Under the pieces are notes generated by a model. The model did not search any database. It was not told the DNA's origin and saw only the letters and a program-made list of their open reading frames with translations. The translations under genes were made by a program, and so were the position numbers. A stretch of 64,000 nt of DNA from Mercurialis annua (lineage: Eukaryota > Streptophyta > Magnoliopsida > Malpighiales > Euphorbiaceae). Positions 12,695 to 24,200 of this stretch are shown in pieces. Numbering within the stretch: the first letter of the stretch is position 1; each line of letters begins with the position of its first letter. Where the stretch lies: assembly GCF_937616625.2 (NCBI RefSeq), contig NC_065576.1, positions 22,904,001-22,968,000 of the forward strand. Reading direction: 5' to 3'.

Positions 12695-12794
12695 ATTCCC
12701 GTTCGGGAATCTCAATTTTTGGGCCTGGTCTCGTTCGAGACCAGGCATTCCCGAACGGGAATCATGGCCTGAAAGGCCATTCCCGTTCGGGAAT
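12695..12794. repeat. Palindrome cluster of LTR C (CCCGTTCGGG core)
   Basis: ATTCCCGTTCGGGAAT at 12,695-12,710 and again at 12,779-12,794, and its inverted-centre form ATTCCCGAACGGGAAT at 12,747-12,762. Two further unrelated palindromes lie between them: a 24-base one at 12,723-12,746 with arms GCCTGGTCTC, and ATGGCCT/AGGCCAT at 12,764-12,780. Confidence 0.9.
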
Positions 12795-14931
12795 TATAGC
12801 AGCTTTTGGACCCTTCCATCCGGCCCTGTTCGATCTCGTTTACGGCCCACTTCCCTACGTTTTTTTAAGTCGATTCCTTCATAGAAAACCTAGATCACAC
12901 TGCAAACTAACCCTAGCCACTTTTCTTTCGTTCTTTCGCTGAGTATTGAATCCGTAATCATCCTCCAAAGATCGCTGTTCAGTAAGTGTTTATAATTCCT
13001 TTTAATTTCAGATTTTGCTTTTGAACGGCTTTGCGTAATTTGAGTCGTTCTTGTTCGTTTCTAGATCGAAACTGATTCCGTTTGATCCCAGACGTTCTAG
13101 ACTCCCGTACCTTCGATTCCCTATCTCGGTTTTGTTAAACGGTACGTAATCGATCTCGTTTCAATCGCCGTACGGTTTATCGTTTCTAAGTTTCTATAAT
13201 CTGTTATTGGTTGAAATAGTCACTGCTGATTCCTTGCTTATTCCCTTGCTTGATTTTGTTCTTCCTTTTGGTGTTAAGGATTCATATTTACGTTGATTGG
13301 GTTGTGTGGTTTAAGTTTTAGTTCATCTACATTAATTGCCAAATTGTTTAACTCATTTTGAAACTGAACTTTGCTGTCAGTTCAGGTACATTTCTAGGGT
13401 CATGTTATTGGTTAAATGATTAGTATTGATTGTTGTAATTGAAGTTGTGTGTTAGCATGATTCTTGTTGATTAATGCCGTCGTCTGAGTACGTTGATAGC
13501 TGCCATGCGTGGTCTCTAGGGCCGACGATCGTGTTGAATTATTCGTACTTAGTTACAATTACTAGTAACTGTTACATGTTGGCGATGGCTATGTTCTTGT
13601 TGTAAATTGATGGGTTTGAATTAATAAGTGTTTGGGTTATGGGTTTTCGGTTTTGAGGTTTGGAAATTAATTGAGGTCCTTAGTTTCTGCAATTGTGAGC
13701 ATGGCGGGGATGGGTTTTTGAATTGAGGAAGATGATGGCTAATAAGTCACTTTGATCATTAGCTTATTTTGTTTGAAATTATTAGGTCCTTTAGTTATTA
13801 TTATTTGATGATAATTTGAATTTTATTATAATTTATAATTGATATTTCATAAACGATATTCATTATAAATTAGGTTAATATAATTAATCGGGTAATTATA
13901 TTTGTTTTTCGAATATCAAATTGTTTTTTTTGGCTAAATTACAATTTAGCCCTTGAACGCATTTTTTTAACTTATTAAGTTGTTGATGATAACTTTATAT
14001 TCCATTTTGAAATATAATATCTATATTTAATTTCGATTATCTATTTGGCATGAAGTTGGCTAAATTACAATTTAGCCTTTGAATATTTTATAACTTAATT
14101 AAGTGGGTTTTTGGTTAGTAACGTTATATTTTGTTTCAATTATAAACAAAAGTAATTAAATTGATTTTCATTATTTATTTGGCTAAAGTACATTTTAGTC
14201 CCTATTTGGTTAAAGTACAGTTTAGTCCCTAATTGGCAAAAGTACAATTTAGTCCCTAATTGGTTAAAATACAATTTGGTCCCTGAACCTTATTTGACTT
14301 ATTTAATTAAGTTTTTGGGTTGTAACTTGGGATACTTGAAATTGAAGTTATTGAGTTCCGCTTTTAAAATGGATTATTATTTTATTGGATTATTTTATAA
14401 ATATAAACTCGGGTTTATATTTGATAAACGTATTGAGTCGGGTTAAACTTGGGTCACCCGACAAGTGAGGTTAGCTTGGTAGTTATGGGTAACTCGGCTA
14501 ACCCACCATTTGGAAATTAATTATTATTTAAAGTTTATTAAATAATATTTGTAAATTGGATTTTAAAGCGAGAACTCAATAGACTTGTTTTAATGGGGCG
14601 TTATTACCTATTGGGTATTTTGTGTTGCTCTGGATTGAATTATTCCGACGTGTTATTTGTGCTAGTCTTATGTGGTGTCTAGTACTCTCTAGAGTTAGGG
14701 TCTGTTTTTAATAATGGTTTATATTTGTTTAGACTCGTCGATCGTTTGTGCTTTTGAGGCGCACCGAGTCTAGGTTGCTTGCCAGGAGTTTTCACGTGGA
14801 TTAGCAAGCAGTGAGTTTGTACTTACTATTTACCGCTTTATTAAGTAAATTGTTATTTTAATATTAAATATATATACTGTACGTATATTTCGAATTGTTT
14901 TTATATTATGGCTTCTAGTTGGAACATGCTA

Positions 14932-14950
14932 CCTAATGGGCATCATTAGG
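14932..14950 (+). other. Conserved LTR hairpin (LTR C copy)
   Basis: CCTAATG, loop GGCAT, CATTAGG, identical to LTR2. Confidence 0.75.
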
Positions 14951-14999
14951 ACTGCGTGCGCACCGGTAAAGATCTGGAAAAGGTAATTATGGTAATGTG

Positions 15000-15118
15000 G
15001 TAACTCGGTGTGAGCATAGCTCTCGGGACCAAGTAGAGTAACTTGGTGTAGCTCGGCTCTCGGGACTCTGGTATAAGTGTGGTCAGTGGTAACTCGGTGT
15101 AGCTCAGCTCTCGGGACC
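15000..15118 (+). repeat. Three tandem copies inside LTR C
   Basis: GTAACTCGGTGT... to CTCGGGACC, starting about 15,000, 15,037 and 15,088; same arrangement as LTR2. Confidence 0.85.
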
Positions 15119-18100
15119 AGACCTATTGGATTATGTTATTTATGTAGAATTGTGGATTAGGGTTCCAACTATTATCTATAATATCGTTATTAAATGTTTT
15201 AAACGTTTTAAAGGTTTTCCACTTAATAAATGTAAATAGTGGTATGAACTCATCTCAGTATATCTGACCCCGTTGTTTTCCCAATTTTTCCCAGGGTTAT
15301 GATCTGAGAGAGTCTGGTGATCTCCGCATTTACTTTTCCTCGGAGGTTCCATTTATTTTGATAAACTGTCAAACTATTTTATTCTTAGACCGCAGTAGTT
15401 GACTAGACGTCTTTATTATTATTACAGTTGTTTGTCGGATTGGTCTGACTAGTTATATTGCTCTGGCATGTTATGTAGTTATTACGGATTATTTATGTTA
15501 TGCCTATTTTTAGACCCGGAATTGAATAAGCATGTTATATTAACTGTTGAATATTATAACTGCTAGTTTTAGGCTGAAGTCTCGGTTGCCCCCGAGCATT
15601 GGTTTTCTGCAGGTTTATATGTTAATGGAAGGCTAGCTACGGGTTTCGGTACTACATTACCCATACCCTAGCGCCGGTCGCGATTCATGAAAATGGGTCG
15701 TGACAGTATCTAACACCAAAATAACATCTAAATCTATCCAAAAACGCAATAGAAATGTGTAAAACAAATCGAATACGTAATCGCGATACGGTTTAGCCGT
15801 AACCTATCGTTTCAAATCATTTTCTATCAAATTTACTCAAACAAATGATGAAACGACGTGCTTACCGTGATCCGCCACAGAAATGCGATCGATTCAAACT
15901 ATAGAACGTCGAAAACGGACGAGAAACGGGATCGTACGAAGGAAACGAAGGAAAGAAGATGAAGTCTGATGGGTTCTGGATGATTCTTTCCTCATTGCAT
16001 TTCTTATATATAATTGGTTAAATTGCACTTTGGTCCTTGAAACTTTTCAAAAGTTGCAATTTAATCCAAAACCTATCCGCGTCCAAATTTTAAACGGTGT
16101 CCGATTGACTCGAGACTTTTACCATAAATACAATAGAGTATTTCGCGGACATTGGCGAAATAAATTCCATTACGGGATTTATAATTTATATTATATTAAT
16201 TTTCAAAGTTATTAACTTAATTCCCATAAATACACTTAATAAAAATTATTCTAAATTCCCGATATAATTAAATTAAATTCTTCTTAATTTAATTTATCGG
16301 AATTCACGACACGTGGCACGACTTAATTATCTTAAAATATTTTGGCGTATTACAAAACGTTTGGATTTCTTTCGTATTGTTTTAAACGTTTGGATTTGTT
16401 TTATAACATTTTAATTTTTTGGCATAAATCGCTTAAAAGGTGAAACGTTAGGATTTGTTTCGTAACATATTAAACGTTTGGCTTAAGTCGCTAAAAAGGT
16501 GAAACGTTAGAATTTGTTTCGTAACGTTCTAATCATTTGGTTTAAATAGCTAAAATGGTAAAACGTTAGGATTTGTTCCTTAACGTTTTAAACTTGAGGA
16601 TTTGTTTCGTAACATTTAAAATGTTTGGATTTGTTTCGTAATGTTTTAAACGTTTGGCTTAATTCGCTAAAAAGGTGAAACGTTTGACTTTGTTTCTTAA
16701 TGTTTTAAACGTTTGGCTCAAATAGCTGAAAACATGAAACGTTAGGATTTCTTTCGTAAAGTTTTAATTGTTTGGATTAAATCGCTAAAAAGGTGAAACG
16801 TTAGGATTTGTTTCGTAGCGTTTTAAACGTTTGGTTTAAATCGCTAAAAAGGGTGAAACGTTAGGATATGTTTCGTAATGTTTTAATCGTTTGGATTTAT
16901 TTCATAACATATTAAACGTTTGGCTTAAAAAACTAAAAAGGTGAAACGTTTGAATTTGTTTCATAACGTTTTAAATGTTTGGATTTGTTTCGTAACATTT
17001 TAAACATTTGGATTAAATCGCTAAAAAGGTTAAACATTAAGATTTATTTCGTAACGGTTTAATGTTTGGCTTAAATCGCTAAAAAGGTGAAACACTAGGA
17101 TTTGTTTCGTAACGTTTTAAACGTTATGATTTATTTCGTAACGTTTTAAACGTTTGACTTAAAAAACTAAAAAGGGGAAACATTTGGATTTGTTTTGTAA
17201 CCTTATAAACGTTTATCTTAAATGGCTAAAAAGGGAAACGTTTGGACTTGTTTCGTAACGTTTTAAATGTTTGGATTTGTTTCGTAGCGTTTTAAACGTT
17301 TGGATTTGTTTCGTAAAGTTTTAAGCATTTGGCTTAGATCGCTAAAAAGGTGAAACGTTAAGACACGTTTCGTAACGGTTCAAACGTTTGGCTTTAATAG
17401 CTAAAAAGATGAAACATTAGGATTTGTTTCATAATATTTTAAACGTTTGAATTTGTTTCATAACGTTTGGATTTGTTTCGTAACGTTTTAAACGTTTCGC
17501 TTAAATCGCTAAAAAGGTGAAATGTTAGGATTTGTTTCATAAAGTTTTAAACGTTTGGCTTAAATACTTAAAAAGGTGAAACATTAGGATTTGTTTTGTA
17601 ATGTTTTAAACGTTTGGATTTGTTTCGTAACGTTTTAAACGTTTGGCTTAAATAGCTAAAAAGGTGAAACATTTGGATTTGTTTCGTAACGTTTTAGAAG
17701 TTGGCTTTTTTTTTAAATCGCTGAAAAGATAAAACGTCAGGATTTGTTTAGTAACGTTTTTAACGTTTGGCTTAAATAGCTAAAAAGGTGAAGTGTTATA
17801 ATTTGTTTCATAACGTTTTAAACGAGTGGATTTGTTTCCTAACATTTTAAATGTTTGGCTTAAAATGCTAAGAAGGAGAAACGTTAGGATTTGTATCCTA
17901 ACGTTTTAAATGTTTGGCATAAATCTCTAAAAAAGTGAATCGTTAGGATTTATTTCGTAACGTTTGAAAGGTTTGGATTTGTTTCATAACGTTTTAAACG
18001 TTTGGCTTAATTAGCTAAAAAGGTGAAATGTTTGGATTTGTTTCTTAACGTTTTAAACGTTAGGATTCGTTTCGTAACGTTTTAAACGTTTGAATTTGTT

Positions 18101-21100
18101 TCCTAACATTTTAAACGATTGGATTTGTTTCGTAACGTTTTAAACTTTTGGCTTAAATCACTAAAAAGGTGACACGTTAGAATTTGTTTCGTAAAGTTTT
18201 ACACTTTTGGCTTAAAGCGATAAAAAGGTGAAACGTTAGGATCTGTTTCGTAACGTTTTAAACGTTTGGCTTAAAAGCTAAAAAGGTGACACATTAGGAT
18301 TTGTTTTGTAACGTTTTAAACGTTTGGATATATTTTGTAACGTTTGAAACGTTTTTCTTAAATCGCTAAAAAGGGGAAACGTTAGGATTTATTTCGTAAA
18401 GTTATAAACGTTTGGCTTAAATCGCTAAAACGGTGAACATTAGGATTCGTTTCGTAACGTTTTAAACGTTTGGCATAAATAGCTAAAAAGGTGAAACATT
18501 AGGATTTGTTTCGTAACATTTTAAACGTTGGGATTTGTTTCATAACATTAGGATTTGTTTCTTATAGTTTTAAACGTTTGGCTTAAATCGCTAAAAAGGT
18601 GAAACGATAGGATTCGTTTTCTAACGTTTTAAACATTTGACTTAAATTGCTAAAAAGGTGACACATTAGGATTAGTTTTGTAACGTTTTAAACTTTTGGA
18701 TTTGTTTCGTAAAGTTTTAAAAGTTTTGCTTAAATAGCTAAAAATGTAACACATTAGGATTTTTTTAGTAATGTTTTAAACGTTTAAATTTGTTTCGTAA
18801 CGTTTTAAACATTTTGCTTAAATCGCTAAAAAGGTGAAACGTTAGAATTTGTTTCGTAACGTTTTAATCGTTTGGCTTTATTCGTTAAAAAGGTGAAACG
18901 TTAGGATTCGTTTCGTAACGTTTTAAACGTTTGGCTTAAATAGCTAAAAAGGTGAAACGTTAGAATTCGTTTTGTAACGTTTTAAACTTTTGGATTTGTT
19001 TCATAACATTTTAAACGTTTGGCTCGAATAACAAAAAATCGAAAACGTTTGGATTTGTTTCGTAACCTTTTAAACATTTGGCTTAAACGGCTAAAAATGA
19101 AAACGTTTGGATTTGTTTCGCAACGTTTTAAATGTTTGCATTTGTTTCCTAACGTATTAAACGTTTGGATTTGTTTCGTAAAGTTTTAAGCGTTTTGCTT
19201 TAATCGCTAAAAAGGTGAAACGTTAGGATTTGTTTCGTAACGTTTTGAACGTTTTGCTTAAATCGTTAAAGAGGTAAAACGTTAGGATTTGTTTCGTAAC
19301 GTTTTCAACGTTTGGATTTGTGTTGTGACGTTTTAAACATTTGGCTTAAGTAGATAAAAAGTGAAAAGTTAGAATTATTTTCGTAACGTTTTAAACATTT
19401 GGGTTTGTTTCATAATTTTTTAAACGTTTTGCTTAAATCGCTAAAAAGGTGAAACGTTAAGATTTGTTTCATAACGTTTTAAACGTTTGACTTAAATCGC
19501 TAAAAAGGTGAAATGTTAGAATTTGTTTCAAAACGTTTTAAAAATTTGGATTTGTTTCATAACGTTTTAAGCGTTTGGCTTAAATAGCTGAAAAGCGAAA
19601 ACGTTTGGATTTGTTTCGCAACCTAATCGTTTGGTTTAAATCGCAAATAATGTGAAACGTTTGGATTTGTTTCGTAACATTTTAAACGTTTGAATTTGTT
19701 TCGTAATGTTTTAAACGTTTGGATTTGTTTCGTTACCTTTTAAACATTTGGATTTGTTTCGTAATGTTTTAAACGTTTGGGTTATTTCAAAAAAAGTTTT
19801 ATTTTTTTGGCTCAAATCATTAAAAAGGTGAAACATAATGATTTGTTTCGTAACGTTTTAAACATTTGGCTAAAATCGCTAAAAAGGTGAAACATTAGGA
19901 TTCGTTTCGTAATTTTTTAATGGTTTGGCTTAAACAGCTAAAAAGGTGAAACGTTAGGATTTATTTTGTAACATTTTAAACATTTGGGTTTGTTTCGTAA
20001 CGTTTTAAACGCTTCGCTTAGATAGCTAAAAAAGCGGAACGTTTGGAATTGTTTTATATCGTTTTAAACGTTTGGCTTAAATCGATAAAAAGGTGAAACG
20101 TTTGGATTTGTTTCATAACGTTTTAAATGTTTGGATTTGTTTCATAACATTTAAAACTTTTAGATTTGTTCCGTAACGTTTTAAACGTTTGGCTTAAATT
20201 GCTAAGAAGGAGGAACATTTGGAATTGCTTCGTAACGTTTTAAATGTTTGGCTAAAATCGCTGAAAAGGTGAAACGTTTGGATTTATTTGTAACGTTTTG
20301 AACATTTAAATTTGTTTCGTAACATAAACGTTTGGTTTAAATTGCAAAAAATATGAAACGTTCGGATTTGTTTCGTAACGTTTTAAACGTTTGAATTTGT
20401 TTCCTAACGTTTTAAATGTTTGGATTTGTTTTGTAACCTATTAAATGTTTGGATTTGTTTCGTAATGTTTTAAACGTTTGGATTTTGTTTTGTAACGTTT
20501 TAAATTTTTGGCTTAAATCACTAAAAAGGTGAAACATTATGATTTATTTCGTAACGTTTTAAACGTTTGGCTTAAATCGCTAAAAAGGTGAAACATTAGG
20601 ATTCAAATCGTAATGTTTTAAACGTTTGGCATAAACAGCCAAAAAGGTGAAACGTTAGGATTTGTTTTGTAACGTTTTAAATGTTTGGATTTGTTTCGTA
20701 ACTTTTTAAACGTTTGGTTTAAATATCTAAAAAGGTGGAACGTTTGGAATTGTTTCTTAACGTTTTAAACGTTGGGCTTAAATCGATAAAAAGGTGAAAC
20801 GTTTGGATTTGTTTCGTCACGTATTAAATGTTTGGATTTGTTTCGTAACATTTTAAACTTTTTGATTTGTTTCGTAACGTTTTAAATGTTTGGATTTCTT
20901 TCGTAACATTTTAAACGTTTGACTTAAATTGCTAAGAAGGCGGAACGTTTGGAATTGTTTCTTAACGTTTTAAATGTTTGGCTAAAATCGCTGAAAAGGT
21001 GAAACGTTTTGATTTCTTTGTAACGTTTTAAACATTTGGATTTTTTTCGTAACATTTTACACGTTTTGATTTCTTTCGTAACGTTTTAAACGTTAGGATT

Positions 21101-21279
21101 TGTTTCGTAGCATTTTAAATGTTTAGCCTAAATTGCTCAAAAGGTGACACGTCAGGATTTGTTTCGTAACGTTTCAAACGTTTGTCTTAAATAGCTAAAC
21201 AGGTGAAACGTTAGGATTTGTTCCGTAACGTTTTATATGTTTGGCTTTATTTTGTAACGTTTGGCTTAAATAGATACAA

Positions 21280-24200
21280 AGGGGAAATGTTAGGATTTGT
21301 TTCATAAAGTTTTAAACGTTTGACTTAAATACTTAAAAAGGTGAAACATTAGGATTTGTTTTGTACGTTTTAAACGTTTGTCTTAAATTGCTAAAAAGGT
21401 GAAACCTTAGGATTTGTTTAATAACGTTTTAAAAGTTTGGCTTAAATAGATAAAAAGGTAAAGCATTAGGATTTGTTTCATAACATTTTAAACGTTTGGA
21501 TTTGTTTCGTATCGTTTTAAATTGTTAGTTAAATTGCTAAAAAGCGTTAGGATTTGTTTCATAACATTTTAAACGTTTGACTTAAATCTCTAAAAAGGTG
21601 AAACGTTAGGGTTTATTTTGCAACGTTTTAAACGTTTGGATTTGTTTCATAACTTTTTAAACGTTTGGCTTAAATTGCTAAAAAGAGGAACATTTGGATT
21701 TGTTTCGTAACCTAATTGTTTGCCTTAAATCGCTAAAAAGGTGAAACGTTTGGATTTGTCTTCTAACGTTTTAAACGTTTGGATTTGTTTCGTAATATTT
21801 TAAAGGTTTCGATTTGTTTCGTAACGTTTTATACGTTTGGATTTGTTTCGTAACGTTTTAATTTTTTGGCTTAAATTGCTAAAAAGGTGAAACATTAAGA
21901 TTAGTTTCGTGACGTTTTAAACGTTTGGCTTAAATCACTAAAAAGGTGAAACATTAGGATTAGTTTCTTAATGTTTGAAACGTTTGGCTTAAGTAGCTAA
22001 AAAGGTGAAATATTAGGATTTGTTTTGTAACGTTTTAAACGTTTGGATTTGTTTCGTAATGTTTTAAACGTTTCGCTTAAATCGCTAAAAAGGGGAAACG
22101 TTAGGATTTGTTTCGTAACGTTTTAAACGTTTCGCTTAAATCGCTAAAAAGGTGAAACGTTAGGATTTGTTTCATAAAGTTTTAAACGTTTGGCTTAAAT
22201 ACTTAAAAAGATGAAACAATAGGATTTGTTTTGTATGTTTTAAACTTTTATCTTATATTGCTAAATAGGTGAAACGTTAGGATTTGTTTAGTATCGTTTT
22301 AAACGTTTGGCTTAAATAGCTAAAAGGGTGAAGCATTAGGATTTGTTTCGTAACGTTTTAAACATTTGGATTTGTTTCGTATCGTTTTAAATGGTTGGTT
22401 AAATTGCTAAAAAGATGATACGTTAGGATTTGTTTCATAACGTTTTAAACGTTTGACTTAAAACTCTAAAAAGGTGAAACGTTAGGATTTATTTTGCAAC
22501 GTTTTAAACGTTTGGATTTGTTTCATAACTTTCTAAACGTTTGGCTTAAATTGCTAAAAAGAGGAAACATTTGGATTTGTTTCGTAACCTAATTGTTTGG
22601 CTTAAATCGCTAAAAAGGTGAAACGTTTGGATTTGTCTTGTAACGTTTTAAACGTTTGGATTTGTTTCGTAATATTTTAAAGCTTTGGATTTGTTTCGTA
22701 ACGTTTTATACGTTTGGATTTGTTTCGTAACGTTTTAAATTTTTGGCTTAAATTGCTAAAAAGGTGAAACGTTAAGATTAGTTTCGTGACGTTTTAAACG
22801 TTAGGCATAAATCACTAAAAAGGTGAAACATTAGGATTAGTTTCGTAATGTTTGAAACGTTTGGCTTAAGTAGCTAAAAAGGTGAAATATTAGGATTTGT
22901 TTTATAACGTTTTAAACGTTTGGATTTGTTTCGTAATGTTTTAAACGTTTGGCTTAAATCGCTAAAAAGGGGAATCGTTATGATTTGTTTTGTAACGTTT
23001 TAAATGTTTCGCTTAAATCGCTAAAAAGGTGAAACGTTAGGATTTGTTTCATAAAGTTTTAATCGTTTGGCTTAAATACTTAAAAAGGTGAAACAATAGG
23101 ATTTGTTTTGTACGTTTTAAACGTTTGTCTTAAATTGCTAAATAGGTGAAACGTTAGGATTTGTTTAGTATCGTTTTCAACGTTTGGCTTAAATAGCTAA
23201 AAGGGTGAAGCATTCGGATTTGTTTCGTAACGTTTTAAACATTTGGATTTGTTTCGTATCGTTTTAAATGGTTGGTTAAATTGCTAAAAAGATGATACGT
23301 TAGGATTTGTTTCATAACGTTTTAAACGTTTGACTTAAATATCTAAAAAGGTGAAACGTTAGGATTTATTTTGCAACGTTTTAAACGTTTGGATTTGTTT
23401 CATAACTTTTTAAACGTTTGGCTTAAATTGCTAAAAAGAGGAAATATTTGGATTTGTTTCGTAACCTAATTGTTTGCCTTAAATCGCTAAAAAGGTGAAA
23501 CGTTTGGATTTGTCTTCTAACGTTTTAAACGTTTGGATTTGTTTCGTAATATTTTAAAGGTTTCGATTTGTTTCGTAACGTTTTATATGTTTGGATTTGT
23601 TTCGTAACGTTTTAATTTTTTGGCTTAAATTGCTAAAAAGGTGAAACATTAAGATTAGTTTCGTGACGTTTTAAACGTTTGGCTTAAATCACTAAAAAGG
23701 TGAAACATTAGGATTAGTTTCTTAATGTTTGAAACGTTTGGCTTAAGTAGCTAAAAAGGTGAAATATTAGGATTTGTTTTGTAACGTTTTAAACGTTTGG
23801 ATTTGTTTCGTAATGTTTTAAACGTTTCGCTTAAATCGCTAAAAAGGGGAAACGTTAGGATTTGTTTCGTAACGTTTTAAACGTTTCGCTTAAATCGCTA
23901 AAAAGGTGAAACGTTAGGATTTGTTTCATAAAGTTTTAAACGTTTGGCTTAAATACTTAAAAAGATGAAACAATAGGATTTGTTTTGTATGTTTTAAACT
24001 TTTATCTTATATTGCTAAATAGGTGAAACGTTAGGATTTGTTTAGTATCGTTTTAAACGTTTGGCTTAAATAGCTAAAAGGGTGAAGCATTAGGATTTGT
24101 TTCGTAACGTTTTAAACATTTGGATTTGTTTCGTATCGTTTTAAATGGTTGGTTAAATTGCTAAAAAGATGATACGTTAGGATTTGTTTCATAACATTTT

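Larger units (their letters stand above)
12519..15705 (+). mobile_element. Solo LTR C
   Basis: 3,187 bp from TGTAATATCCCG to GGGTCGTGACA, flanked by the perfect 5-bp duplication GTATC at 12,514-12,518 and 15,706-15,710, inserted in LTR A. It is a solo LTR in the opposite orientation to LTR A. It matches LTR2 strongly in its distal half and carries a palindrome cluster 180-280 bases from its 5' end. A run of repeated phrases around 14,180-14,285 (TACAATTTAGTCCCTAATTGG) forms a small degenerate tandem repeat. Confidence 0.92.
7942..16354 (-). mobile_element. LTR A, split by two solo LTRs
   Basis: The minus-strand LTR starts TGTAATACGCC at 16,354 and ends GGGTCGCGACA at 7,942. Its own sequence is in three pieces (7,942-9,165, 12,183-12,518, 15,711-16,354; about 2.2 kb), separated by solo LTRs B and C with their target duplications. 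Removing B and C restores a continuous LTR of normal size. It is next to a primer site on the left, so it is a 5' LTR. Its right terminus touches the first base of the satellite array. Confidence 0.8.
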
